Shown piece after piece: positions 1-8,268 of a stretch of DNA of 50,922 bases. The position numbers and the translations under genes were made by a program. This stretch comes from Draconibacterium orientale (lineage in GTDB: Bacteria > Bacteroidota > Bacteroidia > Bacteroidales > JAIFNL01). Every line of letters begins with the position of its first letter. Within the stretch, counting starts at the first letter, position 1. The notes below the pieces were generated by a model that worked only from the letters and a program-made list of their open reading frames with translations, made no database searches and was not told the DNA's origin. The DNA lies in the NCBI GenBank assembly GCA_022729915.1, contig DZBP01000004.1, positions 1 to 50,922 of the forward strand, written 5' to 3'.

Positions 1-88
1 TTGTATTTTTAAATTCTATAAAATAAAAATAAAGAAATATAAATTTATAAGTAAAAGTTTTTAAAATTCACGAATAATTTATTCATTT

Positions 89-1519
89 ATGAAATTAGAC
101 GATTCAAAAACTAAAATTATTGCCACAATTGGACCAAAATCGAGCGACAAAGAGGTGCTACGAAAAATGTTCTTAGCAGGTGTAGATGTTTGCCGAATAA
201 ACCTTTCGCACGACGTGCATGAATCACAAGCGGCTAAAATTAAGACAATTAGAGAGTTAAATGCCGAGCTTGGTATCAATGTAGCCATTTTAGCAGATTT
301 GCAAGGTCCAAAATTAAGAATTGGCGAAGTAAAAGATAATGAAGTAATTTTGAACGATGGCGATATAGTTGAATTTGTTACAAAAGAATGCATTGGTACA
401 GCTAAGAAACTGTATTTGAGCTATGAAGATTTTCCAAAAGACGTAGCAAAAGGCGACATTGTTTTAATTGACGATGGAAAATTAAAACTAGAAGTAACAG
501 AAAGTAATGGAAAAGATTCGGTAAAAGCAAAAGTAATTTATGGAGGAAAACTTTCTTCAAAAAAAGGAGTAAATTTACCCAATACAAAAATATCACTTCC
601 GAGTTTGACCGAAAAAGATATTGAAGATGCAAATTTTGCCTTAGAGCACAATGTAGATTGGTTAGCGTTATCGTTTGTACGACAAGCAAGCGATGTAATT
701 GAGCTTAAACAAATGATTAAGCGCAAAAAGAAAAATGTACGTGTTATTGCAAAAATAGAAAAACCCGAAGCCATTAAAAATCTCGACGAGATAATAAGAG
801 AGTCAGATGCAATAATGGTTGCTCGTGGTGATTTGGGTGTAGAGATTGATTTTCAAGAAGTTCCGATGCTTCAACGCGAAATAGTAGAGCGCTGTATTGA
901 CGCTTCGCGACCCGTAATTATTGCAACACAAATGATGGAAAGTATGATTACCAATTTCCGTCCGACACGCGCCGAAGCAAGCGACGTGGCAAATGCAGTA
1001 TTGGCAGGAGTTGATACTCTGATGCTTAGTGGCGAAACTTCCGTTGGGCGATTTCCGATAGAAGTTATTGAAAGTATGCACAAAATTATAGAACACACCG
1101 AAAAGAAACGGTATCAATACAACAGAGGCTTACCTCCTAAACCGGGCGACGAGCGTTTTATTTCCGATTCTATTTGTTACAGTGCTTCAATAATGGCAGA
1201 ACGTATTGGTGCAAAAGCAATTATAACTTTCACCGATAAAGGAAAAACAGCTTATCGAATTTCAGGTTACCGTCCGAAAGCCGAAATTTTTGCATTTACA
1301 AATCACCCAGAGTTAATTAGCTCAATGTCATTACTTTGGGGAGTTAGAGCTTTTTATTTTAATAATTTCAATCACATTGATGCTGCTATTGCAAATTCTA
1401 TTGAAATACTGAAAGAGAAAGGATTAGTAAAAGAAGGCGATATGGTAATTCACGTTAGTAGCACTCCTTTGAGCATTACTCGAACTACAAATATGCTCAA
1501 AATAACTAAAGTAGAATAA
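89..1519 (+). CDS. pyk: pyruvate kinase
   Basis: Cytoplasmic glycolytic enzyme that transfers phosphate from phosphoenolpyruvate to ADP, giving pyruvate and ATP. The 476-residue length is normal for the family. The N-terminus reads KIIATIGPKS followed by CRINLSH, the substrate-binding strand of the barrel. IAKIEKPEAI and MVARGDLGVE (about residues 220-255) carry the catalytic and metal-binding positions, and ATQMMESM followed by TRAEASDVANAV (about 280-310) is the classic second signature. The C-terminal allosteric-type domain is present. The ATG at 89 fits the family N-terminus. No TAnnTTTG promoter box was found in the 88 bases upstream, so the promoter may lie outside the window. A strong terminator follows, so this looks like the end of a transcription unit. 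Identification is very secure. Confidence 0.98.
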   Translation: MKLDDSKTKIIATIGPKSSDKEVLRKMFLAGVDVCRINLSHDVHESQAAKIKTIRELNAELGINVAILADLQGPKLRIGEVKDNEVILNDGDIVEFVTKECIGTAKKLYLSYEDFPKDVAKGDIVLIDDGKLKLEVTESNGKDSVKAKVIYGGKLSSKKGVNLPNTKISLPSLTEKDIEDANFALEHNVDWLALSFVRQASDVIELKQMIKRKKKNVRVIAKIEKPEAIKNLDEIIRESDAIMVARGDLGVEIDFQEVPMLQREIVERCIDASRPVIIATQMMESMITNFRPTRAEASDVANAVLAGVDTLMLSGETSVGRFPIEVIESMHKIIEHTEKKRYQYNRGLPPKPGDERFISDSICYSASIMAERIGAKAIITFTDKGKTAYRISGYRPKAEIFAFTNHPELISSMSLLWGVRAFYFNNFNHIDAAIANSIEILKEKGLVKEGDMVIHVSSTPLSITRTTNMLKITKVE

Positions 1520-1540
1520 ATTTTTAAAATAAAAATAGAA

Positions 1541-1570
1541 AAAGCCCACAAAATATTTGTGGGCTTTTTT
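1541..1570 (+). terminator. rho-independent terminator after pyk
   Basis: A perfect 12-bp stem, AAAGCCCACAAA / TTTGTGGGCTTT, closes on a 3-base loop and runs into a T-tract about 20 bases after the pyk stop codon. The stem begins with A residues, so it could also act on the convergent minus-strand exporter gene that ends at 1613. Confidence 0.9.
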
Positions 1571-1612
1571 ATTTTATTCTAAAAAAAGTAAATATCTAAA
1601 ACAATTACTCTG

Positions 1613-2776
1613 CTAAAAAAAAGTAATTCCAATATATCCAACAACTAAAGCTATAACCCCGTTTATAAGTTTTGCTACCACAAAACTTTTTTTCGATTCA
1701 GCCAAAAGCGGCAATGCACCATGCCCATCTTGCGAAATAGAACTTGCCAAAAGAATACTCAAAGGAATGGTTCCGGCAACAAACATACTCACAAAAATCA
1801 TGTGAGGACCCGATTCTGGAATAAATCCAATAACTACCGCTGCAACTAAAATCAAAAACATATTGTTTTGAACCCAACTTTCTATATCAATAAATTCTTC
1901 GATATAATGTACAAAAAGTAAGGCACCTAATGTCCATAAAAAGATTTTAAGAAAGTGAGATTTAATTACATGTTTCCAAATATGATGCTCCAGAAAATGC
2001 TCTGATACAGTAGAAACAATAAAAAAAGCAAAAAATGCCAACAAACCAAATGAAAAAGTAATCCATTTTGGGTGTTCGTGATTATTGCCAAACAAAACAG
2101 TTGCCTTTTCTTTGTGAATATCAATTGTTTCATGTTCGTGTCCTTCGTGCTCATCATGTGCATCATGTAGCTGTTTATTTTCGACAACCTCAAGTTTTTC
2201 AGAATGTTCATGCGTTCCACCATGCTCATCGGTAAATAAAAGACTAAATATAAAAAGTCCCAAAACAAACATTAATACAGTCCTTAAAAAAGTAATGTTT
2301 TTAAGCTGCTCGATAATAATTTTGGGCTGGTAAGGTTTGCATTCAATATGTTTATGATGTATTTGAAAATGAGCTTCTTGAGTCTCATCTAAATTGTTTT
2401 TCCTAATAAATAAATTTACTACTAAACCAGAAACTACCGCAATGGAAAATAATCCCAAATGCAGCCAAATAGCCGTTTCGGGAAATAATGAAAGCATTAA
2501 AAATGCTTCATCGCCAGAGGTTGCAATCAAAGCAGCCACTAATGCACCAAAATTTACAATGTTGTGAGTATAAAGCGAAACAACAGTGTAAGTACCTAAG
2601 CAACCGGGAGTTATGCCCATAAATGAAGCAAATACAATCTGTAAAAATTTCGATTTTTGAAATGGTTTACTCCATGTACCTTGAGATTGTGTGTTAATGT
2701 ATTCAATCACTAGCATTACAACCAACACAAAGGCAGTAATCATCAATGTTTGCTTAAAAATATCTACGAACCACAT
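1613..2776 (-). CDS. putative 10-TM heavy-metal/manganese exporter (ArsP_2-like)
   Basis: A 387-residue polytopic inner-membrane protein with about ten hydrophobic segments in two halves. Each half has a similar glycine/proline-containing motif: GITPGCLGTYTVVSLY in the N-terminal half and GFIPESGPHMIFVSMF in the C-terminal half, which points to an inverted internal repeat. Between the halves (about residues 185-235) is a soluble loop very rich in His, Asp and Glu (DEHGGTHEHSEK, DAHDEHEGHEHE), typical of metal-binding loops in transporters. This matches the family annotated as putative arsenic/manganese 10-TM exporters. The actual metal cannot be read from the sequence. It is the last gene of the minus-strand run, 44 bases after the ankyrin gene, and may be co-transcribed with it. 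It converges on pyk. Confidence 0.8.
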   Translation of the reverse strand: MWFVDIFKQTLMITAFVLVVMLVIEYINTQSQGTWSKPFQKSKFLQIVFASFMGITPGCLGTYTVVSLYTHNIVNFGALVAALIATSGDEAFLMLSLFPETAIWLHLGLFSIAVVSGLVVNLFIRKNNLDETQEAHFQIHHKHIECKPYQPKIIIEQLKNITFLRTVLMFVLGLFIFSLLFTDEHGGTHEHSEKLEVVENKQLHDAHDEHEGHEHETIDIHKEKATVLFGNNHEHPKWITFSFGLLAFFAFFIVSTVSEHFLEHHIWKHVIKSHFLKIFLWTLGALLFVHYIEEFIDIESWVQNNMFLILVAAVVIGFIPESGPHMIFVSMFVAGTIPLSILLASSISQDGHGALPLLAESKKSFVVAKLINGVIALVVGYIGITFF

Positions 2777-2820
2777 TATATTTTAATATCTGTTTTTTAT
2801 TAAATTAATACTTTGAAAAT

Positions 2821-4224
2821 TTATTGTTTCAAAAGCTGAATAATTTTATTACTAGCGCCACATTCTTTTGCATAATCAGAAAGCGCCTTTCCTTCGAAAT
2901 TCATTTTCTTATCAGCTCCATTTTCAATCAGCAACTTAGTTAAAGCTAGATTATTAGCTTCAATTGCATAAATTAAGCAAGTCTTATTATCACCATCTTT
3001 TTTGTTCAAATTTGCTTTATGCTCAATCAATACTTCCGTTGCAATGTATTTGTCATTTTTTACCGCAAAAATTATTGGAGTTTCACTTCCGTTTGTACTT
3101 TGATTAACATTAGCACCTTTTCGAATCAAAAAAGCAATCAATTCTTCATTATCTGTATCAATCGCTTCTTTCATAGGCGTATCGCCTTTCCAATCGGTGG
3201 TATTTACTTTCAATCCTAATTTAATAAAATAGCCAATTTTAGCCGTATCTTGCACTTTAATTGAAGCAATAAGAGGTGATGAAAAAAACTGCATAGCACA
3301 GTCAATCTTATAGTTACCTCCATTTTTTACAACTTTTTGCACTTGCTCTAAAGTTCCAAATTGAATTGCACCATATACCAAATTGCATGTAAATGGAAAT
3401 GCTCCTTGTATATTTGGGTCTAAACCATTATTTAACAGCAAATTAAATACCTCGTCGTTTTTAAATAAAACGTCAAATTTTAATTCTACCGCCGATAAAT
3501 CAGGTTTCAAAGACAACAGTTTTTTTAAATCTTCTGGTTTTTCCAAAGCATAATTTATGTCGATACGCTTTGGATTTGCACCTAAACCTACTAACTTAAC
3601 AATCAATTCAGTATTCTCAGAAAAAGCCAAATTAGCATTTTTAAGGTTTACCTTGTTTTCTAACAATAAATCAACCATTGCAAGATTATCGTTTTTAAGA
3701 GCTAAATCGATAGGAAAAATTTGGTCTTTACTCGGAATATTGGCTGAAAAACCAAGTTCGAGAAAAAGCTTAACAACTTTAGTATTTCCTTCATTTACAG
3801 CAACATGAAATGCTGTTGTATAGCTAACCCCCGAATTGTATTTCCGCTTTATAAAATACTTAACTATAGGAATATAACTAATATAACGACGCGAAATCCA
3901 AGATTCTTCAATATTATTATTCGGATTAGCGCCTTTGTCAATAAGTATTTTGGCATTTTCGAGTAACTTTTTTTCAGAATACTTCTTTTTTTCTCTAATC
4001 AAACGAATTAGTTCAATATCAATAGAATCCTTTGAAATAATAAGTTTTGTATAATCAGTAGTATCCAAAAATAAATCAGAAACCGAATCCTTTTTTAAAG
4101 AGTCATTTTTTGGGGTATCTTTTTTTGAAGTATCTAAAATACAAGAATTTGAAAAAAATAAAATTAGAACAAAGAATATTAAATATTTCAAGTCAACAGA
4201 ATTCAAACGATTAATGAAATCCAT
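2821..4224 (-). CDS. ankyrin-repeat lipoprotein
   Basis: Several ankyrin repeats occupy most of the protein, visible as TAFHVAVNEGNTKVVKLFLELG, GDTPMKEAIDTDNEELIAFL, ETPIIFAVKNDKYIATEVLI and CLIYAIEANNLALTKLLIENGA-type units, more degenerate in the middle. The ORF track starts at 4278, where ATGA overlaps the yggS stop. The internal ATG at 4224 is preferred because it places a basic N-terminus and hydrophobic stretch directly before a lipobox-like FFSNSC followed by DTSKKDTPK, a normal acylated N-terminus and hydrophilic tether. The mature protein is therefore probably a periplasm- or surface-facing lipoprotein that uses ankyrins for protein binding. Its partner is unknown. Placement directly after yggS and the bat genes suggests co-transcription. 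Confidence 0.8.
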   Translation of the reverse strand: MDFINRLNSVDLKYLIFFVLILFFSNSCILDTSKKDTPKNDSLKKDSVSDLFLDTTDYTKLIISKDSIDIELIRLIREKKKYSEKKLLENAKILIDKGANPNNNIEESWISRRYISYIPIVKYFIKRKYNSGVSYTTAFHVAVNEGNTKVVKLFLELGFSANIPSKDQIFPIDLALKNDNLAMVDLLLENKVNLKNANLAFSENTELIVKLVGLGANPKRIDINYALEKPEDLKKLLSLKPDLSAVELKFDVLFKNDEVFNLLLNNGLDPNIQGAFPFTCNLVYGAIQFGTLEQVQKVVKNGGNYKIDCAMQFFSSPLIASIKVQDTAKIGYFIKLGLKVNTTDWKGDTPMKEAIDTDNEELIAFLIRKGANVNQSTNGSETPIIFAVKNDKYIATEVLIEHKANLNKKDGDNKTCLIYAIEANNLALTKLLIENGADKKMNFEGKALSDYAKECGASNKIIQLLKQ

Positions 4225-4274
4225 TACCTTAATTAATGTAATTTTACTGAAAATAAATTTTCGTATATTTAACA

Positions 4275-4967
4275 TCATATTACTTTATAATTTCGTTCAC
4301 CAAAGATTGTACTTCCTACTCTAATCATTGTACTACCCTGATTTATAGCTAGTTCATAATCACCGGACATTCCCATTGATAATTCATTAAAATGAGAATC
4401 GCTAATAAAAAATTCCTTTTTAAGCTTTTCAAAGCAGCTTTTTAAATATGCAAATTCAGAGCTAATTTTAACAATATCATCAGTATAGGTTGCCATTCCC
4501 ATCAATCCTGCTATTTCAACTCCGGCATTTTCGTCTGTTTTTAATTCTTTATAAAAATCTGAAGCTAAAATTGCTCTTAAATCTTCAAAATCGATTCCAA
4601 ATTTTGTATCTTCATCAGCAATATGCATTTGCAATAAACAAGTTATTTTGCGTCCTATTTTTTTTGCCTCTTTATTTATTGTTTCTAGCAATTTCAAACT
4701 ATCTACAGCATGAATTAAATCAACAAAAGGCACAATAAATTTCACCTTATTAGTTTGCAAATGTCCAATAAAATGCCATTGAATATCTTTGGGCAATTCG
4801 TTATATTTTTTTGTAAGTTCTTGTATTTTATTTTCTCCAAAGACACGTTGCCCCACATTGTACGCTTCCAGTAAATCTTCATTGGGTTTCGTTTTTGAAA
4901 CTGCTACAAGAAGAACATTTTCTGGTAATTTTTTCTTAATCTCTAGTATATTTTGGGCTATCGACAT
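4275..4967 (-). CDS. yggS: YggS/PROSC-family PLP homeostasis protein
   Basis: A 230-residue single-domain fold type III PLP-binding protein that buffers pyridoxal 5'-phosphate in the cytoplasm and has no known enzymatic activity in characterised relatives. The PLP lysine sits in VAVSKTKPNE (Lys25). FGENKIQEL, WHFIGHLQTNKVKFI, HAVDSL, GLMGMATYTDD, LSMGMSGDYELAI and GSTMIRVGSTIFGER are the family's conserved blocks in order. The length is typical. It overlaps an in-frame upstream start of the ankyrin gene by ATGA, and lies 69 bases after batE on the same strand. This is a secure family assignment. Confidence 0.95.
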   Translation of the reverse strand: MSIAQNILEIKKKLPENVLLVAVSKTKPNEDLLEAYNVGQRVFGENKIQELTKKYNELPKDIQWHFIGHLQTNKVKFIVPFVDLIHAVDSLKLLETINKEAKKIGRKITCLLQMHIADEDTKFGIDFEDLRAILASDFYKELKTDENAGVEIAGLMGMATYTDDIVKISSEFAYLKSCFEKLKKEFFISDSHFNELSMGMSGDYELAINQGSTMIRVGSTIFGERNYKVI

Positions 4968-5036
4968 TTGAAATTCATTTTATAAGAAACTAATAAAAAA
5001 AGATATATTTATAAAATATTTTGAAAAATAGCTTTC

Positions 5037-5795
5037 TTATATTTCTAATATGTTTTCTTTTTTCAACCACGCTTGTTTTCCATCAGCAATTTTTACTTGA
5101 GTCCATTCGCCAACATTTTCTAGCATTTGTACTTTTGTACCTTCATGCAAAGGAAAAATATTGGTGCCACTTTCAGAGGGTGAACTTTTTAAAGTAACCG
5201 TTGTTTCATAAATAATCGCGTATTTTGTTTTTACTTGATATTGATATTGTTTCTGCGCAAAAACAAAGGTAAGAATTACCAAGAAAAACAAAATAAGTGC
5301 AAAAAAGAACGAAAATTTACGAAAAGAAAGTAATTTTGAGAAAAAGTAAACTCCCAAAAAAACTAAACTTAGCAGAAATAGAAATACACTAAAATATGCC
5401 CAAGTATTAAAACTATACACAGAAATAATAGCTTTGAACCAAGTAGTTAGAAAAAATTCTGGAACAACTTCTATTTTATCAATTATTAGTTTGTTCGCCA
5501 TTTCTAAGTTATACTGAGCATCGTCAAAACCCGGGTTTAATTTCAATGCTCTTTCATAATTTACAATGGCTAGTGCAATTTTATTTGCTTTGTAATAAGC
5601 ATTTCCCAAATTATAGAACAACTCAGGCGACTGATAACCCAATTTTACAATTGAGTTGTAGGTTTTGGCTGAGGCTTCATAATTTTTGGACAAATATAAC
5701 TTATTTGCTTTTTTTATTGAATCTTGTAACGATTCGTTTGCCTTAATTTGTAGAATCGAAAGTAATACAAAAAATAATAAAACTATCCTTTTCAT
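5037..5795 (-). CDS. batE: BatE: TPR/SH3 membrane protein of the Bat operon
   Basis: Domain order: signal peptide (residues 1-19), TPR units (about 22-100; ELFYNLGNAYYKANKIALAI is a typical repeat), two hydrophobic membrane segments (about 130-180), and a C-terminal bacterial SH3 domain (about 190-252; VTLKSSPSESGTNIFPLHEG then GEWTQVKIADGKQAWL). This architecture and the position downstream of batD match BatE of Bacteroides-type aerotolerance operons. The TPR domain is predicted to be periplasmic. The molecular function of BatE is not established. It is the last recognised Bat gene, followed by yggS, and is separated from batD by a small exonuclease gene. Confidence 0.85.
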   Translation of the reverse strand: MKRIVLLFFVLLSILQIKANESLQDSIKKANKLYLSKNYEASAKTYNSIVKLGYQSPELFYNLGNAYYKANKIALAIVNYERALKLNPGFDDAQYNLEMANKLIIDKIEVVPEFFLTTWFKAIISVYSFNTWAYFSVFLFLLSLVFLGVYFFSKLLSFRKFSFFFALILFFLVILTFVFAQKQYQYQVKTKYAIIYETTVTLKSSPSESGTNIFPLHEGTKVQMLENVGEWTQVKIADGKQAWLKKENILEI

Positions 5796-5893
5796 TTATA
5801 TTTCAAATTTATAATTTTTGTAATTATTCTGGTATTTATAAATATTAATTTTCTTAATAAAATAGTATTTTAGTCATAGAAAACCATCTTTAA

Positions 5894-6367
5894 TTATTTA
5901 TTGTTCAACTTCAAAAATAACTGAGCACATGCTATCGAATCAGCAAGTGCATTATGATGATTATCAAGCCTTATGTGATAAGTTTTGCAAGCTAAATCCA
6001 ATTTCATACCCGACCGTTTATAAGTACAATCCGATTTAAAATCCGGAACATCTAAATTATAGTATCCCAATGTTTTGCGCAAACAATCCATATCAAAAGC
6101 AGCATTATGAGCAACAAGCATTTTATTGCCAATAAAAGCCTTTATTTCATTCCAAAGTTGATTAAAAAATGGTGAATTTGCAGTATCTTCGGGCGTTATT
6201 CCATGAATTTGAATATTTCGATAAAAATATTCATTTCCTGGAGGTTGTACCAATTTATCATAAGTATCAACTATATTTCCTGCTTCCACTTTCACCATTC
6301 CTATTTGGCAGATACTCCAGCGTTTGCCATGAGCAGTTTCTACATCAATTGCTACAAAATCGACCAT
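5894..6367 (-). CDS. DEDDh 3'-5' exonuclease (DnaQ-like)
   Basis: A 157-residue single-domain exonuclease of the RNase T/DnaQ fold. All five DEDDh residues are visible: Asp8 and Glu10 in FVAIDVETAHG, Asp92 in HNAAFDMDCL, and His138 plus Asp143 in HHNALADSIACA. IHGITPEDT matches the conserved ExoII-side region. It resembles small stand-alone exonucleases and the epsilon-like domain, without a polymerase-binding tail. Its substrate, DNA or RNA, cannot be told. It sits between batD and batE, 26 bases downstream of batD and 98 bases before batE, in the same orientation, so co-transcription is likely. An exonuclease is an odd passenger in an envelope operon. Confidence 0.9.
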   Translation of the reverse strand: MVDFVAIDVETAHGKRWSICQIGMVKVEAGNIVDTYDKLVQPPGNEYFYRNIQIHGITPEDTANSPFFNQLWNEIKAFIGNKMLVAHNAAFDMDCLRKTLGYYNLDVPDFKSDCTYKRSGMKLDLACKTYHIRLDNHHNALADSIACAQLFLKLNNK

Positions 6368-6393
6368 TTTCAGTTATTTTAAAGCTCTAAAAT

Positions 6394-8181
6394 TTACATT
6401 TTTTGTTCCATTGCTAAAATTACCTCACTTGCATCTTTATAAACTTGCTGCATATCAGCTTGTCCGGCAGGTGAATATTTAGCAAATTCGCATTCATCGA
6501 GCACTTTAATAAATTTTTCGGATAAATTTTCTTCAATTTTCTTATTTTTAAATGTTTCTAAAATATTATCACGCGAAAGTTGAGCTTGTGGAATATTCAA
6601 TTTATTGCTCACATAGCCCCACATGGCTAATAAAATTTCATCATAAAAAGCCTCTTTTTTATTTTCTTTTAAAAATTGATTAGCCAATTTTAGTCTTTTC
6701 TGCGAAACCTTGTTTGCTCTCCTGTTTTTCAAGCTTACCATGTCAGAATTTCTTTGAATTTGTTTTCTACGAAGCACAAAAAGTACTAAAAACAAAACCA
6801 ACAAAACAGCATAAGTCATATAAAATTTCAACGTTCCATAAAAAGGATTTCCAGCTTTTTCAATTGAAAAATGATTTTCTTTGATGTGGCGAATATCATT
6901 TCCCATCATCTGAATATCTTTTTTGGTAAAACTAATTGCCTCTTGAGTTCCAGTTCCATCGTCGTCAGATTTTTCAATTGTAAAATTAAAATCACCTGAG
7001 CTTTTTGTTATGTAAGCACCTTTTTGAGGGTCAAAAAATGAAAATTCGACAGCAGGAACAGTAAATTTACCAGCAGTTCGTGGAATAACAAGGTATTCTA
7101 TCGTAGTAGTTCCCTTTGCTCCATCAGCTGTGTTTTTTATGTCGCTTTGAATTTGCGGGTCATAAAGTTCAAAGTCAGGAGGAAAAGTAACTTTCAGAGG
7201 GTCAATAAGTTTCAAGTTTCCATTGCCAGAAATAGTAATGGTAAGTTTTGCAGCATCGTTGGCTTTAAGCTCTGTTTTGTCAAACTTAGCCGAAAACTCA
7301 AAATTTCCAACAGCTCCATTAAAACTCTCAGGCTTATTGTCAGGAAGCGGTTTTACCGTAACTTTTTTTACCGCACTTTTTATTTTTACAATTACATCGT
7401 CATAAGTTGTTCCCCAAAATGAACGACGATCTACTATTTTTCGTACAATAGCCTCAAGCTGAATAGGATCTATAGAAAGGCTTCCGCTTTGTTGTGGAAA
7501 AAGTAACGATTTGTGCAAAACACCCATATCGTACACTTTTCCATTGTAGTTGGCTCTTTGCAACTGAATATTGTTGGCAGTAGGAATTTCTTGCGACCAA
7601 AAACCTTGATACGAAGGCAATTTAATGTCATTAAACCCACGAAGTGTTTCACGAGTATAAATTTGAGCAGAAGCTACTAAGTGTTCACCTTGATACACAG
7701 AGCTTTTGCTCAAATTCAGCACAACAAAAACATCACCTGTTTCATTTTCAGAAGTTTTGTTAGTATTTGAGCCTGAGGTATTTCCAGAAGCTGTATTGCT
7801 TGATGAGCCACTAACCACTTCAATCGTAATCGGACTTGTTTGGTAAGATTTCCCTCCTACCGTTACCTGAGCAGCTCCAATAGTAAATTTTCCGGTTTTT
7901 TTTGGCATCATAAAAAACACATACGAAAATTCAAAACTCTGCTGAGTTTTACCATTAATCATCTGAAAACTACTTGATTGCGAAGTACTTGGACCCGAAA
8001 AATTAAATGCGCTCAAATCGGGTGCTTTAAAGCCCGAAGGCTGAGCATTTACAGTGAAAGTAAGTCGGAATTGTTCATTTAATTCTACTACCTCGTTAGC
8101 TCTAGCCGTGAATTTCACATCTTGCGCCCAAGCCCATGAGCTAAGTGAATAAAGCAAGATTAATGAAATAATTTTTTTCAT
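6394..8181 (-). CDS. batD: BatD: oxygen tolerance/envelope protein
   Basis: A 595-residue BatD-family protein. A signal peptide (residues 1-19, ending in AWAQ) leads into repeated beta-sandwich domains typical of the family. An early motif, VELNEQFRLTFTVN, and a second copy-like stretch, LKANDAAKLTITISGNG, mark separate Ig-like modules. A Ser/Thr/Asn-rich linker lies near residues 125-150 (NTASGNTSGSNTNK). One transmembrane segment near residue 455 is followed by a basic stretch (LRRKQIQR) and a helical C-terminal domain. BatD is thought to work with the BatA/BatB VWA proteins at the inner membrane. It lies 87 bases after batC. Family assignment is confident, while the biochemical role is unknown. 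Confidence 0.9.
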   Translation of the reverse strand: MKKIISLILLYSLSSWAWAQDVKFTARANEVVELNEQFRLTFTVNAQPSGFKAPDLSAFNFSGPSTSQSSSFQMINGKTQQSFEFSYVFFMMPKKTGKFTIGAAQVTVGGKSYQTSPITIEVVSGSSSNTASGNTSGSNTNKTSENETGDVFVVLNLSKSSVYQGEHLVASAQIYTRETLRGFNDIKLPSYQGFWSQEIPTANNIQLQRANYNGKVYDMGVLHKSLLFPQQSGSLSIDPIQLEAIVRKIVDRRSFWGTTYDDVIVKIKSAVKKVTVKPLPDNKPESFNGAVGNFEFSAKFDKTELKANDAAKLTITISGNGNLKLIDPLKVTFPPDFELYDPQIQSDIKNTADGAKGTTTIEYLVIPRTAGKFTVPAVEFSFFDPQKGAYITKSSGDFNFTIEKSDDDGTGTQEAISFTKKDIQMMGNDIRHIKENHFSIEKAGNPFYGTLKFYMTYAVLLVLFLVLFVLRRKQIQRNSDMVSLKNRRANKVSQKRLKLANQFLKENKKEAFYDEILLAMWGYVSNKLNIPQAQLSRDNILETFKNKKIEENLSEKFIKVLDECEFAKYSPAGQADMQQVYKDASEVILAMEQKM

Positions 8182-8268
8182 AAATTAAATTATTTTATAA
8201 AATAACGTTTATTTTAAAATTAAAAAACAGATAAAAAAGTAAGATAAAAACGCCAGATTAAAAAAAAA

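Noticed and set aside
402-1117. Minus-strand ORFs inside pyk
   Set aside because: Antisense to a fully conserved enzyme, composition unlike protein, no supporting start context.
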